From an uncultured Clostridia bacterium (lineage in GTDB: Bacteria; Bacillota; Clostridia; UBA1381): a DNA stretch of 7,226 nt. A model generated the notes under the pieces. It saw nothing but the letters and a program-made list of their open reading frames with translations. It had not been told where the DNA came from and did no database searches. Below are positions 1 through 6,906 of the stretch, piece by piece. The first letter of the stretch is position 1. The number at the start of each line of letters is the position of its first letter. The position numbers were made by a program, and so were the translations under genes. The stretch spans positions 1 through 7,226 of the forward strand of contig CAKSGP010000075.1 in the NCBI GenBank assembly GCA_934454745.1, read 5' to 3'.

Positions 1-18
1 ATAGTTAATTCACTTTAA
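1..18 (+). CDS. Possible C-terminal end of an upstream gene (partial)
   Basis: Frame 1 reads I-V-N-S-L-stop, with TAA at 16-18; the other two + frames meet a stop within the first eight bases. The stop lies 18 nt before the DUF2953 gene, a spacing that fits an operon. In many Clostridia the gene before DUF2953-ytfJ is scpB, but five residues cannot identify a family, so this is only a candidate tail. Confidence 0.25.
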   Translation: MVNSL

Positions 19-36
19 AAGAAGGGGTACAAGTCT

Positions 37-654
37 ATGAAAGCAATAATTGTAATAGTGGCAATAATAATTGTTATTGCAGTTATTCTGCTTGTCCCTG
101 TGCGTGTAAGGATATACGCAAAATGTGAAAACAGCAAATTTGTTACTGAATATAAAATCAGATACGGGTTTATAAACATAAAGACACGCAAGAAAAAGAA
201 ATCCAAAAAAAAGCGTGAGACAGAGCAAAAAGAGCCTGAGGAGAAAAAAACATCACCTCTTACGCTGTTTCGGTTTATTAAAGATAATATAGAGCTACTA
301 AAACGGCTTATTCGTGATATTACCCAATACACAGTAAAAAAGCTTGTAAGGATTGAAAAATTTAAGATTATAGCAATTCTTGGCACAGATGATGCTATGG
401 ATACTGCACTTTCTTACGGTAGTGCATCGGCTTTTTTGTATAATACCGTAGGATTTATGGAACGTAAAATCAAAATGAAGGGCATAGAGATTGATTTTAG
501 ACCTGATTTTGCCGAACCTAAAATATTTATCGAAATAGAGAGCATAATAAGAACAAAATTATATAACGTTATAGGCTTGGCATATCTTGGATTAAGACGT
601 GCTATGCCTCTTATCAGGAAGAGAGGAGAAATAAAGAATGGCAAATCCTATTAA
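37..654 (+). CDS. DUF2953 domain-containing membrane protein (YtfI-like)
   Basis: A 205-residue protein of unknown biochemical role. Residues 3-22 are an uninterrupted run of I, V, A and L, which I read as a single N-terminal membrane anchor. A strongly basic linker follows at about 49-72 (RKKKKSKKKR, then E/K-rich). The C-terminal half has the DUF2953 pattern: a TDDAMDTALSYGSASAFLY segment near residue 120, then a beta-rich stretch (IEIDFRPDF, KIFIEIES) and a short terminal helix. With the anchor as a start-transfer signal the body could lie on either face; the basic linker hints at the cytoplasm. The start ATG follows GAAGGGG (21-27) by 9 nt. The 3' end overlaps the GerW gene by 17 nt. DUF2953 next to ytfJ is a common pairing in spore-forming Firmicutes, so a sporulation or envelope link is plausible but inferred. 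The family call is by pattern recognition. Confidence 0.8.
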   Translation: MKAIIVIVAIIIVIAVILLVPVRVRIYAKCENSKFVTEYKIRYGFINIKTRKKKKSKKKRETEQKEPEEKKTSPLTLFRFIKDNIELLKRLIRDITQYTVKKLVRIEKFKIIAILGTDDAMDTALSYGSASAFLYNTVGFMERKIKMKGIEIDFRPDFAEPKIFIEIESIIRTKLYNVIGLAYLGLRRAMPLIRKRGEIKNGKSY

Positions 655-1024
655 GGAACTTATTGAGAGTACAATCAATTCACTTGACGGTATGTGTACA
701 TCAGAGAGTATTTTAGGTGAAACCGTAACTGCACCTGATGGTACAATCATAATCCCTATGTCAAAGGTATCATTTGGTGTTGGCGGCGGAGGCTGTGAGT
801 TTAAAGAAACCAATACCGCAGGCAACAATCTGTTTGGAGGCGGAGTGGGTGCAGGTGCATCCATAAAACCGGAGGGTTTTTTAGTAATAACAAAAGTCGG
901 TAGTGTGAGATTTGTTTCAGCAGGCGGAAGTTCTAATGTTGCTGAAAAGCTTGTTGATTATGCTCCCGAGCTTGTAGAGAGAATAACAGATTTATTTAAG
1001 AAAAAGGATACAACTGAGAAATGA
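638..1024 (+). CDS. gerW: GerW/YtfJ family sporulation protein
   Basis: A 128-residue protein matching the Spore_YtfJ family: N-terminal helix NPIKELIESTINSLDGM, then GETVTAPDGTIIIPMSKVSFGVGGGG (31-51 region), a second glycine-rich patch at 66-74, and GFLVI at 80-84. The glycine-rich beta core plus amphipathic C-terminal helix (VAEKLVDYAPELVERITDLF) are hallmarks of the family. In Bacillus subtilis, YtfJ (GerW) is a spore protein needed for normal L-alanine-triggered germination; homologues are widespread in spore-formers and some also occur in non-sporulating relatives. No signal peptide or membrane segment is seen. The ATG at 638 lies 9 nt after GAGGAG (623-628), inside the end of the DUF2953 gene. 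The stop overlaps the next start as ATGA at 1021-1024, which suggests translational coupling to the radical SAM gene. Confidence 0.93.
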   Translation: MANPIKELIESTINSLDGMCTSESILGETVTAPDGTIIIPMSKVSFGVGGGGCEFKETNTAGNNLFGGGVGAGASIKPEGFLVITKVGSVRFVSAGGSSNVAEKLVDYAPELVERITDLFKKKDTTEK

Positions 1025-2883
1025 TCACACTAAAGGATAAAATATTATCAAAAGTTACAAAGCCCACACGTTATACAGGCGGAGAGCTTAATGCAGTAAT
1101 AAAGAACCCGAAGGATGTGGATATACGTTTTGGATTTTGTTTTCCTGACGTATATGAAATAGCAATGTCACATCTTGGACTTAAAATTATATACCATACC
1201 CTAAATACTCGCGAGGATACTTATTGTGAACGTGTATTTGCACCCTGGGACGATATGGAACAGGAAATGCGAAATCACAATATGCCTCTTTTTGCACTTG
1301 AAACAGGGGATCCTGTTACGCATTTTGATGTGCTTGGATTTACGCTTCAATATGAACTGTCCTATTCAAATATTGTAAATATGCTTGACCTTGCAAATAT
1401 CCCTGTTCTTGCCAGTGAAAGAAGTGAGGAATATCCGCTAATTTACGGCGGCGGACCTTGTGCATATAATGCAGAGCCCATTGCTGATATTTTCGATTTC
1501 TTTATGCTTGGTGAGGGCGAGGAACAAGTACATGAAACAATTGAAGTTATAAAGGCTTGGAAAAAAGAAGGAAAAAAGAGCAAAAAAGAGCTTTTGGAGC
1601 GTCTTGTTAAGATAGAGGGAATATATGTCCCTTCATTTTATGATGTTGAGTACACTAAAGAGGGGACAGTAAAATCTATAACACCGAATAACCCCAATGC
1701 ACCTAAGAAAATTCTTAAACGTGTAATGCGTGATTTTGATGCAACTTATGCACCTGATACAATTATTGTACCCTTTGGCGATGTTGTTCATGATAGAGTG
1801 ATGCTTGAAGTAATGCGAGGCTGTATGCGTGGCTGCAGATTTTGTCAGGCGGGGTATATTTATAGACCTTTAAGAGAGCGTAAACCCGAAACTCTCCTTT
1901 CTCTTGCAGAGGAGCTTCTTTCAAAAAGCGGTTTTGATGAAATTTCCCTTTCATCCCTTTCGACAAGTGATTTTTCGGGCCTTGCCTGTCTTACTGACGG
2001 TCTTTTAAAGATAACCGAGGAAAAGAAAATCGGTTTATCACTTCCGTCATTACGTATAGATAACTTTTCTTTGGAGCTTATGGAAAAGGTGCAAAAGGTA
2101 AGGAAATCAGGAATTACATTTGCTCCTGAGGCAGGGACCCAAAGATTGCGTGACGTTATAAACAAGAATATAACAGAAGAAAATATATTGCAGTCAACAG
2201 CACTTCTTTTTGCAGGCGGCTGGACAAACGTAAAACTGTATTTTATGATAGGACTTCCTACGGAAACAGATGCAGACGTATGCGGTATCGCAGAGCTTGC
2301 AGGGCGTGTACTTGATGTATATTTTGATATTCCTAAAGAGGAAAGAGCAAAGAATATTAATATTACAGTCAGTACATCATCATTTGTACCAAAGCCCTTT
2401 ACGGCATTTCAGTGGGTAGGAATGAATTCACGTGAGGAGCTTATCCGTAAACAGAAGCTGATTAAGGATTCAATACCATCAAAGAGAATACGTTATACTT
2501 ATCACGATAACAAAACGAGTTACCTTGAGGGTGTATTTGCAAGAGGTGACAGACGGCTTTGTAAATCTATAATAAAGGCAGTTGAGCTTGGCTGTAAGTT
2601 CGACGGCTGGGGCGAGTTCTTTGACTTTGATAAATGGATGCAGGCATTTTCTGAGACGGGTATTGATCCTGATTTCTATACTGCACGTGAACGTTCATAT
2701 GATGAGGTTTTGCCTTGGGACCATATTGATGTAGGTGTAACAAAAGAGTTTTTGATAAACGAAAACGAAAAGGCGAAAAAAGCATCAACTACACCCCATT
2801 GCAGACAGGAATGTTCAAAATGCGGTGCTGGCAGATTTAAAGCAGGTGTATGCACAGAAAAGCGGGGTATGGAAAATGGCTAA
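1021..2883 (+). CDS. TIGR03960-type radical SAM protein with N-terminal B12-binding-like domain
   Basis: A 620-residue protein. Residues about 1-200 resemble the B12-binding-like Rossmann region of the TIGR03960 family (RFGFCFPDVYEIAMSHLG, DVLGFTLQYELSYSNIVNML, YGGGPCAYNAEP, FFMLGEGEE). I do not see the canonical DxHxxG cobalamin loop, so B12 binding is uncertain. The radical SAM core starts near 250 with the 4Fe-4S motif C268-x3-C272-x2-C275 (CMRGCRFC). Downstream come SLSSLSTSDFSGL and LSLPSLRIDNF (about 310-345), then FAPEAGTQRLRDVINK, as expected for this barrel. The C-terminus has a second cysteine group: C594, C598, C601, C611. The family's reaction and substrate are not established. 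It starts at the ATGA overlap with gerW and overlaps its partner gene by 8 nt. Homologues are commonly paired with, or fused to, a DUF2344 protein, as is the case here with the next gene. Confidence 0.92.
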   Translation: MITLKDKILSKVTKPTRYTGGELNAVIKNPKDVDIRFGFCFPDVYEIAMSHLGLKIIYHTLNTREDTYCERVFAPWDDMEQEMRNHNMPLFALETGDPVTHFDVLGFTLQYELSYSNIVNMLDLANIPVLASERSEEYPLIYGGGPCAYNAEPIADIFDFFMLGEGEEQVHETIEVIKAWKKEGKKSKKELLERLVKIEGIYVPSFYDVEYTKEGTVKSITPNNPNAPKKILKRVMRDFDATYAPDTIIVPFGDVVHDRVMLEVMRGCMRGCRFCQAGYIYRPLRERKPETLLSLAEELLSKSGFDEISLSSLSTSDFSGLACLTDGLLKITEEKKIGLSLPSLRIDNFSLELMEKVQKVRKSGITFAPEAGTQRLRDVINKNITEENILQSTALLFAGGWTNVKLYFMIGLPTETDADVCGIAELAGRVLDVYFDIPKEERAKNINITVSTSSFVPKPFTAFQWVGMNSREELIRKQKLIKDSIPSKRIRYTYHDNKTSYLEGVFARGDRRLCKSIIKAVELGCKFDGWGEFFDFDKWMQAFSETGIDPDFYTARERSYDEVLPWDHIDVGVTKEFLINENEKAKKASTTPHCRQECSKCGAGRFKAGVCTEKRGMENG

Positions 2884-3529
2884 ATACATTTTAAGATACG
2901 GACGTGACGATAGAGTGAAGTTCATATCACATCTTGATTTTGTGCGATGCTTTCACAGAACTGTCCGCCGTTCAAAGCTTAATTTTGAGTTTTCACAAGG
3001 CTTTAATCCACATCCCGTAATGACAATTGCACAGCCGTTACCTGTATGTGTAACAAGCGAATGTGAGTATATGAAGGTTGGATTTGTAACGGATATGACG
3101 GAGAATGAAATAAAAGATGAGCTTAACCGTTCATTTCCGCCCGGTTTTACGGCTTATGATATACGGCGTGTAGAGGGCAAGGAAATTGACCTTACAAAGA
3201 TAAATATGGCAGAGTATATCACAGAGATTGAATGTGAGAAGCCTTGTGATGTTAATGCGCTTTTAGAGAAAAAGGAGCTTATTGTACCTAAAAAGACAAA
3301 AAGCGGTATAAAGGATTCGGATATCCGTCCTGCTGTATTTGAGCTTGAAAACCTTGATTTTAAAGACGGTACTATGCGTGTTCGTATGGTTGTATCCTGC
3401 GGAAGCTCCTATAATTTAAAGCCTGAAACAGTCGTAGATGCAATGGCAAAATATATTGACGGATTTGTACCGGGTATTTGTATGTCACATAGAAAGCGTA
3501 TGCTTATTGACGGAAAAGAAGTAATGTAA
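2876..3529 (+). CDS. TIGR03936 family radical SAM-associated protein (DUF2344)
   Basis: A 217-residue protein from the chosen ATG. The N-terminus has the family signature: YILRYGRDDRVKFISHLDF with SHLD at 18-21, a basic helix (RTVRRSKL), SQGFNPHP at 40-47, then AQPLPV and SECEYM. In other bacteria this domain is a separate partner of TIGR03960 or its fused C-terminal half; its function is unknown. An earlier in-frame ATP-less start at 2825 (TTG or GTG-type, adding 17 residues) is possible, but those residues are unlike the family and would lie deep in the radical SAM gene. The ATG at 2876 places the conserved KYILRYG at the very N-terminus and gives a tight 8-nt overlap with the upstream stop, with a weak purine-rich stretch (CGGGG, about 2863-2867) in front. 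No membrane segment or signal peptide is visible. Confidence 0.9.
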   Translation: MAKYILRYGRDDRVKFISHLDFVRCFHRTVRRSKLNFEFSQGFNPHPVMTIAQPLPVCVTSECEYMKVGFVTDMTENEIKDELNRSFPPGFTAYDIRRVEGKEIDLTKINMAEYITEIECEKPCDVNALLEKKELIVPKKTKSGIKDSDIRPAVFELENLDFKDGTMRVRMVVSCGSSYNLKPETVVDAMAKYIDGFVPGICMSHRKRMLIDGKEVM

Positions 3530-3547
3530 ACAAGGAGAACAGATTGT

Positions 3548-4573
3548 ATGTTCACAAACGATATTAGTATAGATCTTGGAACTGCAACGATACTTGTGTA
3601 CATAAAAGACAGAGGTATTGTGCTTTACGAGCCCACGGTTATTGCTGTAAACACAGAAACGAATAAGGTAGTGGGAGTGGGAAATGAAGCCAGCAAAATG
3701 CTTGGCAGAACACCGCCTAACATAAAGGTGGTACACCCTTTGCGTGACGGTGTTATATCTGACTATACTCTTGCGATTGAAATGATAAAACGACTTATAA
3801 AGCGCGTTATAAATAAGGTTCCTGGCAGACCGAGAATAATGATGTGTGTACCGTCAGGTGTCACAGATGTTGAACAGCGTGCGGTAATAGATGCGGCACG
3901 AGAGGTAGGTGCAAAGGACATTTATGTCATTGAAGAGCCTGTTGCGGCGGCACTTGGCACAGGCTGTAAAATATGGCGGCCTCATGGCTGTATGGTAATA
4001 GATATAGGCGGTGGTACAACCGATATTGCGGTTATGTCCCTTGGCGGTGTAGTTGTAAGCCGTTCTTTAAAAATTGCCGGTGATGAGGTCACAGAAGAAA
4101 TAATTAAGTTTATGCGTCGTGAAATGAAACTTCATATAGGTGTTGTAACGGCGGAAAAACTGAAAAAAACAGTAGGTGGTGTACTAAAGCGTGATAAGGA
4201 AATTTTGTGTGAGGCAAAAGGCGTATGTACAATAACGGGGTTCCCCAAAAAAGTTATTGTATCCTCAAATGACCTGTACCAGATATTTGACGAGTTTGTG
4301 TTTAATATTACAGAACGTGTTAGAGAAGTATTGGAAGAAACTCCGCCTGAACTGCAAGGGGATATACTTCTTGATGGTATAATTATGACAGGTGGCGGCT
4401 CGTTGCTTTATGGTTTAAATAAACGTATAGGTGACGAAATAGGCGTTTTGTGCAAGCTTGCGGAGGATATATCAGAGTGTGTTGTTAAGGGTTCGGGAAT
4501 AGCTCTTGGTAATATTGATATGACATCAGACTCAACACATATATACCATAAAAAAGCATATATAAAGGAATGA
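3548..4573 (+). CDS. mreB: MreB/Mbl family actin-like cell-shape protein
   Basis: A 341-residue bacterial actin. The nucleotide-binding motifs are all present: phosphate-1 loop IDLGTAT (D9-L10-G11-T12), phosphate-2 loop DIGGGTTD (152-159), EEPVAAALGTG before it, and the adenosine motif MTGGGS (280-285). Other typical blocks are GRTPPNIKVVHPLRDGVI and ETPPELQGDI. It should assemble into membrane-associated filaments that guide peptidoglycan synthesis. It differs from textbook MreB: the stretch that reads IGSA in E. coli reads VGGV (209-212), and the segment after it is short and lysine-rich. The tail after GNID adds a polar extension of about 17 residues. It is therefore more likely an Mbl/MreBH-type paralogue than the mreBCD-linked MreB; no mreC or mreD is nearby. 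AAGGAG at 3532-3537 precedes the ATG by 10 nt. B. subtilis mbl also lies near fabZ, which supports the Mbl reading. Confidence 0.92.
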   Translation: MFTNDISIDLGTATILVYIKDRGIVLYEPTVIAVNTETNKVVGVGNEASKMLGRTPPNIKVVHPLRDGVISDYTLAIEMIKRLIKRVINKVPGRPRIMMCVPSGVTDVEQRAVIDAAREVGAKDIYVIEEPVAAALGTGCKIWRPHGCMVIDIGGGTTDIAVMSLGGVVVSRSLKIAGDEVTEEIIKFMRREMKLHIGVVTAEKLKKTVGGVLKRDKEILCEAKGVCTITGFPKKVIVSSNDLYQIFDEFVFNITERVREVLEETPPELQGDILLDGIIMTGGGSLLYGLNKRIGDEIGVLCKLAEDISECVVKGSGIALGNIDMTSDSTHIYHKKAYIKE

Positions 4574-4598
4574 AAATCATACAAAGGAGAGATAGATT

Positions 4599-5036
4599 AT
4601 GCTAAACAACATAGACATTCAAAAAATACTTCCTCACAGATACCCATTTTTGCTGGTGGATAAAATAACAGAGATGGAAGAGGGAAAAAGAATTACAGGA
4701 ATAAAAAATGTAACAATAAACGAGCCCTTTTTTCAGGGCCATTTCCCGGGAAATCCGATTATGCCGGGGGTTCTCATTTGTGAGGCATTAGCACAGGTAG
4801 GAGCGGTTTTATTGCTTGGTATGGAAGAAAACAAGGGCAAGCTTGGCGTGTTTACGGGAATAAACAATTTTAAATTCCGTAAGCAGGTTGTACCCGGCGA
4901 TGTATTGGAGCTTAAAGCAGAGCTTGTTACATACCGTCACGGTATGGGTAAGGCGAATGTAGAGGCATCAGTTGACGGAAAAACTGCAGCAAAGGGCGAA
5001 ATTAGTTTTGCCGTAATTGAGAATGATGGAATTTGA
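4599..5036 (+). CDS. fabZ: 3-hydroxyacyl-[acyl-carrier-protein] dehydratase FabZ
   Basis: A 145-residue hot-dog-fold enzyme, full length for FabZ. It removes water from 3-hydroxyacyl-ACP to give trans-2-enoyl-ACP in the cytosolic type II fatty acid cycle. The N-terminal block IQKILPHRYPFLLVDKI is diagnostic. The catalytic pair is visible as His48 in FFQGHFPGNPIMPGV and Glu62 in CEALAQVGAV. GINNFKFRKQVVPGD (about 89-103) is the usual later block. An AAAGGAGA site (4583-4590) precedes the ATG by about 9 nt. The other genes of the fatty acid cycle are not in the window, so fabZ sits apart from any fab cluster, next to the MreB gene. FabZ rather than FabA is indicated by the length, the His/Glu pair and the Gram-positive setting. 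The 3' end overlaps the next gene. Confidence 0.97.
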   Translation: MLNNIDIQKILPHRYPFLLVDKITEMEEGKRITGIKNVTINEPFFQGHFPGNPIMPGVLICEALAQVGAVLLLGMEENKGKLGVFTGINNFKFRKQVVPGDVLELKAELVTYRHGMGKANVEASVDGKTAAKGEISFAVIENDGI

Positions 5037-5745
5037 CGAAACCCTTGACGATTTGCAGAATGGGTACTACATAATACAAAAAGATGACGGATTCAGATTT
5101 GGTATAGATGCAGTGCTCCTTTCTGATTTTGCAAAGTCTGCATCAGGGCGTGTAATTGATTTATGCACAGGAACAGGTATAATTCCCTTGCTTCTTGCGG
5201 CAAAATCTAAAGCCAGCCATATTGATGGGATTGAAATTCAAAAGGATATTGCGGATATGGCAAAACGCAGTGTGAGCTATAATAAGCTTGAGAATAAAAT
5301 CAATATATGCTGTGATGATTTAAAAAACGCACCGAAAATATTTGGTAAAAGCATATATGATACGGTGACGGTAAATCCTCCGTATATGCGTACAGGTTCA
5401 GGGTTTATAAACGAAGCCGATACCAAGGCTATATCACGACACGAAATAAAATGTAATCTTGAGGACGTTATACGCGTATCATCGGAGCTTTTAAAGCCTC
5501 ACGGAAAAATGTTTATGGTTCATCGCCCGTCACGTATGGTGGATATATTTTCGCTTATGCGTCAATATAAGCTTGAGCCGAAGCTTATGCGTCTTGTTGC
5601 ACCATCGGAGGGCAAGGAAGTAAATCTTTTGCTTATATGCGGTATAAAATGTGCAAAAAGCGACCTTAAAATTATGCCGACTCTTTTTGTCTATGACAAA
5701 AACGGCGGATATACAAAGGAGATAGATGAAATATATGGCAGATGA
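5023..5745 (+). CDS. trmN6: TrmN6/YabB-type N6-adenine methyltransferase (tRNA1(Val) A37 family)
   Basis: A 240-residue class I SAM-dependent methyltransferase from the chosen start. It has the family N-terminus (DDLQNGYYIIQ, then FRFGIDAVLLSDFA), SAM-binding motif I VIDLCTGTGIIPLLL (44-58), an acidic motif II (GIEIQ), and the amino-methylation motif NPPY (118-121). The late block FMVHRPSRMVDIFSLMRQY and the ending YTKEIDEIYG match Bacillus YabB closely. E. coli TrmN6 methylates N6 of A37 in tRNA1(Val); the Firmicutes substrate is inferred. The start is uncertain: TTG 5017, ATG 5023 and ATG 5026 are all in frame within the end of fabZ and none has a clear ribosome binding site, so it may be translated by coupling to fabZ. 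YabB next to RsmI (YabC) also occurs in B. subtilis, which supports the call. Confidence 0.88.
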   Translation: MMEFDETLDDLQNGYYIIQKDDGFRFGIDAVLLSDFAKSASGRVIDLCTGTGIIPLLLAAKSKASHIDGIEIQKDIADMAKRSVSYNKLENKINICCDDLKNAPKIFGKSIYDTVTVNPPYMRTGSGFINEADTKAISRHEIKCNLEDVIRVSSELLKPHGKMFMVHRPSRMVDIFSLMRQYKLEPKLMRLVAPSEGKEVNLLLICGIKCAKSDLKIMPTLFVYDKNGGYTKEIDEIYGR

Positions 5746-6583
5746 GAAAGGAATACTTTATCTTTGTGCCACGCCTATCGGCAATCTCGGTGATATTTCA
5801 AGCAGATGTCTTGAAGTTTTAGAAAGTGTCGATTTAATTGCGGCAGAGGACACAAGGCGGACATTACAGCTTCTTAATCATTTTGGTATAACAAAGGCAT
5901 TGACAAGCTATCACGAGCACAATAAAAAGGCAAAGGGTGAATCTATAATAAAGCTTGTGCTTGAGGGTAAAAACGTCGCCCAGGTATCTGATGCAGGGAC
6001 TCCTGCAATATCTGATCCGGGTGAAGATTTGGTAAGACTTGCAATAGATAACGGCATTTGTGTAACTTCAGTTCCGGGGCCTGTGGCAGGAATAACTGCA
6101 CTTATACTCTCGGGACTGCCTGCGGCACGGTATGCTTTTGAAGGTTTTTTATCCACAAACAAAAAGAACAGATACGAGCATTTAGAAAGTGTAAAAAACG
6201 ACACTCATACTTTGATCTTTTACGAGGCACCCCATAAGCTGTTAACAACACTTAAGGATATGCGGACAGTATTCGGCGGTGAGAGGAAAATTGCACTTGC
6301 ACGTGAGCTGACAAAAATCCACGAGGAAATAATCCGCACGACAATGGACGGTGCGATTGAGTATTACAGTGAAAAATCACCAAGAGGTGAATACGTCCTT
6401 GTAATAGAGGGAGCATCAGGTGATGTCAGGGATGATGATTACTTTTGGCATGAAATGAGCGTAAAAGAGCATGTGGATAAATACATTACTGATGGTATGA
6501 CTCAAAAGGATGCAATAAAGGCTGTATCAACCGACAGGGGTGTTCCCAAGAGGGATATATACAGCCAATATCACGGTATATAG
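5726..6583 (+). CDS. rsmI: 16S rRNA (cytidine(1402)-2'-O)-methyltransferase RsmI
   Basis: A 285-residue member of the tetrapyrrole methylase fold, close to the usual RsmI length. It 2'-O-methylates C1402 in the decoding centre of 16S rRNA. Motifs in order: LYLCATPIGNLGDI (ATPIGN 15-20), AEDTR (40-44), SYHEHN, VSDAGTPAISDPG (SDAGTP 88-93), VPGPVAGITAL, FEGFL, FYEAPHKL, and ARELTKIHEE. The C-terminal domain MSVKEHVDKYITDGMTQKDAIKAVS is the small helix-turn-helix-like tail of RsmI. The substrate-loop motif reads PGPVA where many homologues have PGPSA or PGPCA, a mild substitution. ATG 5726 follows AAAGGAG (5715-5721) by only 4 nt; ATG 5735 is an in-frame alternative, 13 nt away. The gene overlaps the upstream methyltransferase by 20 nt. 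Confidence 0.96.
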   Translation: MKYMADEKGILYLCATPIGNLGDISSRCLEVLESVDLIAAEDTRRTLQLLNHFGITKALTSYHEHNKKAKGESIIKLVLEGKNVAQVSDAGTPAISDPGEDLVRLAIDNGICVTSVPGPVAGITALILSGLPAARYAFEGFLSTNKKNRYEHLESVKNDTHTLIFYEAPHKLLTTLKDMRTVFGGERKIALARELTKIHEEIIRTTMDGAIEYYSEKSPRGEYVLVIEGASGDVRDDDYFWHEMSVKEHVDKYITDGMTQKDAIKAVSTDRGVPKRDIYSQYHGI

Positions 6584-6597
6584 AAAGGAGTAGGACT

Positions 6598-6897
6598 ATG
6601 AGCGAAAAGAAAACAGGAAGAAAACTTTTACTTGCTACTGCCGCAGCAACTGCAATTTATTCGGCTGTTGCAGGAAAGGGACCATTTAATAAATACAGAT
6701 TTAAACAACAGCACCACGAACTGGCAAAATATGTTGATGAAAACCATCCGGGGTGTGCATATTCGCCCATAACAACACACGGTAAGGGTTGGGCATCTGC
6801 AATATTAAGTATGGGCAAGCCTGTGGCGTATGTATATTTTACAAAATCCGCTGACGGAACATATATATTCACAGAACTTAATGAACAGATTAAATGA
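6598..6897 (+). CDS. Hypothetical 99-residue protein with N-terminal hydrophobic segment
   Basis: I do not recognise this protein. It has a basic N-terminus (MSEKKTGRK) and then a hydrophobic, alanine-rich stretch LLLATAAATAIYSAVAG (10-26), which could be a short membrane anchor or an uncleaved signal. No lipobox cysteine or clear signal peptidase site is evident. A basic helix follows (NKYRFKQQHHELAKYVDENHPG), then a compact alternating section with a single cysteine (C53) and possible beta strands (WASAILSM, VAYVYFT, GTYIFTEL). AAAGGAG at 6584-6590 precedes the ATG by 7 nt. Only 14 nt separate it from rsmI, so it is probably read in the same transcript. Coding status is well supported by the ribosome binding site, the position and the absence of any better frame. 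Confidence 0.75.
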   Translation: MSEKKTGRKLLLATAAATAIYSAVAGKGPFNKYRFKQQHHELAKYVDENHPGCAYSPITTHGKGWASAILSMGKPVAYVYFTKSADGTYIFTELNEQIK

Positions 6898-6906
6898 TGT
6901 AACACA

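Noticed and set aside
15..386. Minus-strand open frame opposite the DUF2953 gene
   Set aside because: It is rich in F, I, S and L as expected for the complement of A-rich, lysine-rich coding sequence; the + strand gene has the family match and the ribosome binding site.
2825..2875. A start 17 residues upstream of the DUF2344 gene
   Set aside because: The extra residues are unlike the family N-terminus and lie within the cysteine-rich end of the radical SAM gene; ATG 2876 puts the conserved block at the N-terminus.
5017..5025. TTG at 5017 as start of the TrmN6-like gene
   Set aside because: ATG codons at 5023 and 5026 are in the same frame and the extra residues add nothing to the family match; no ribosome binding site favours the TTG.
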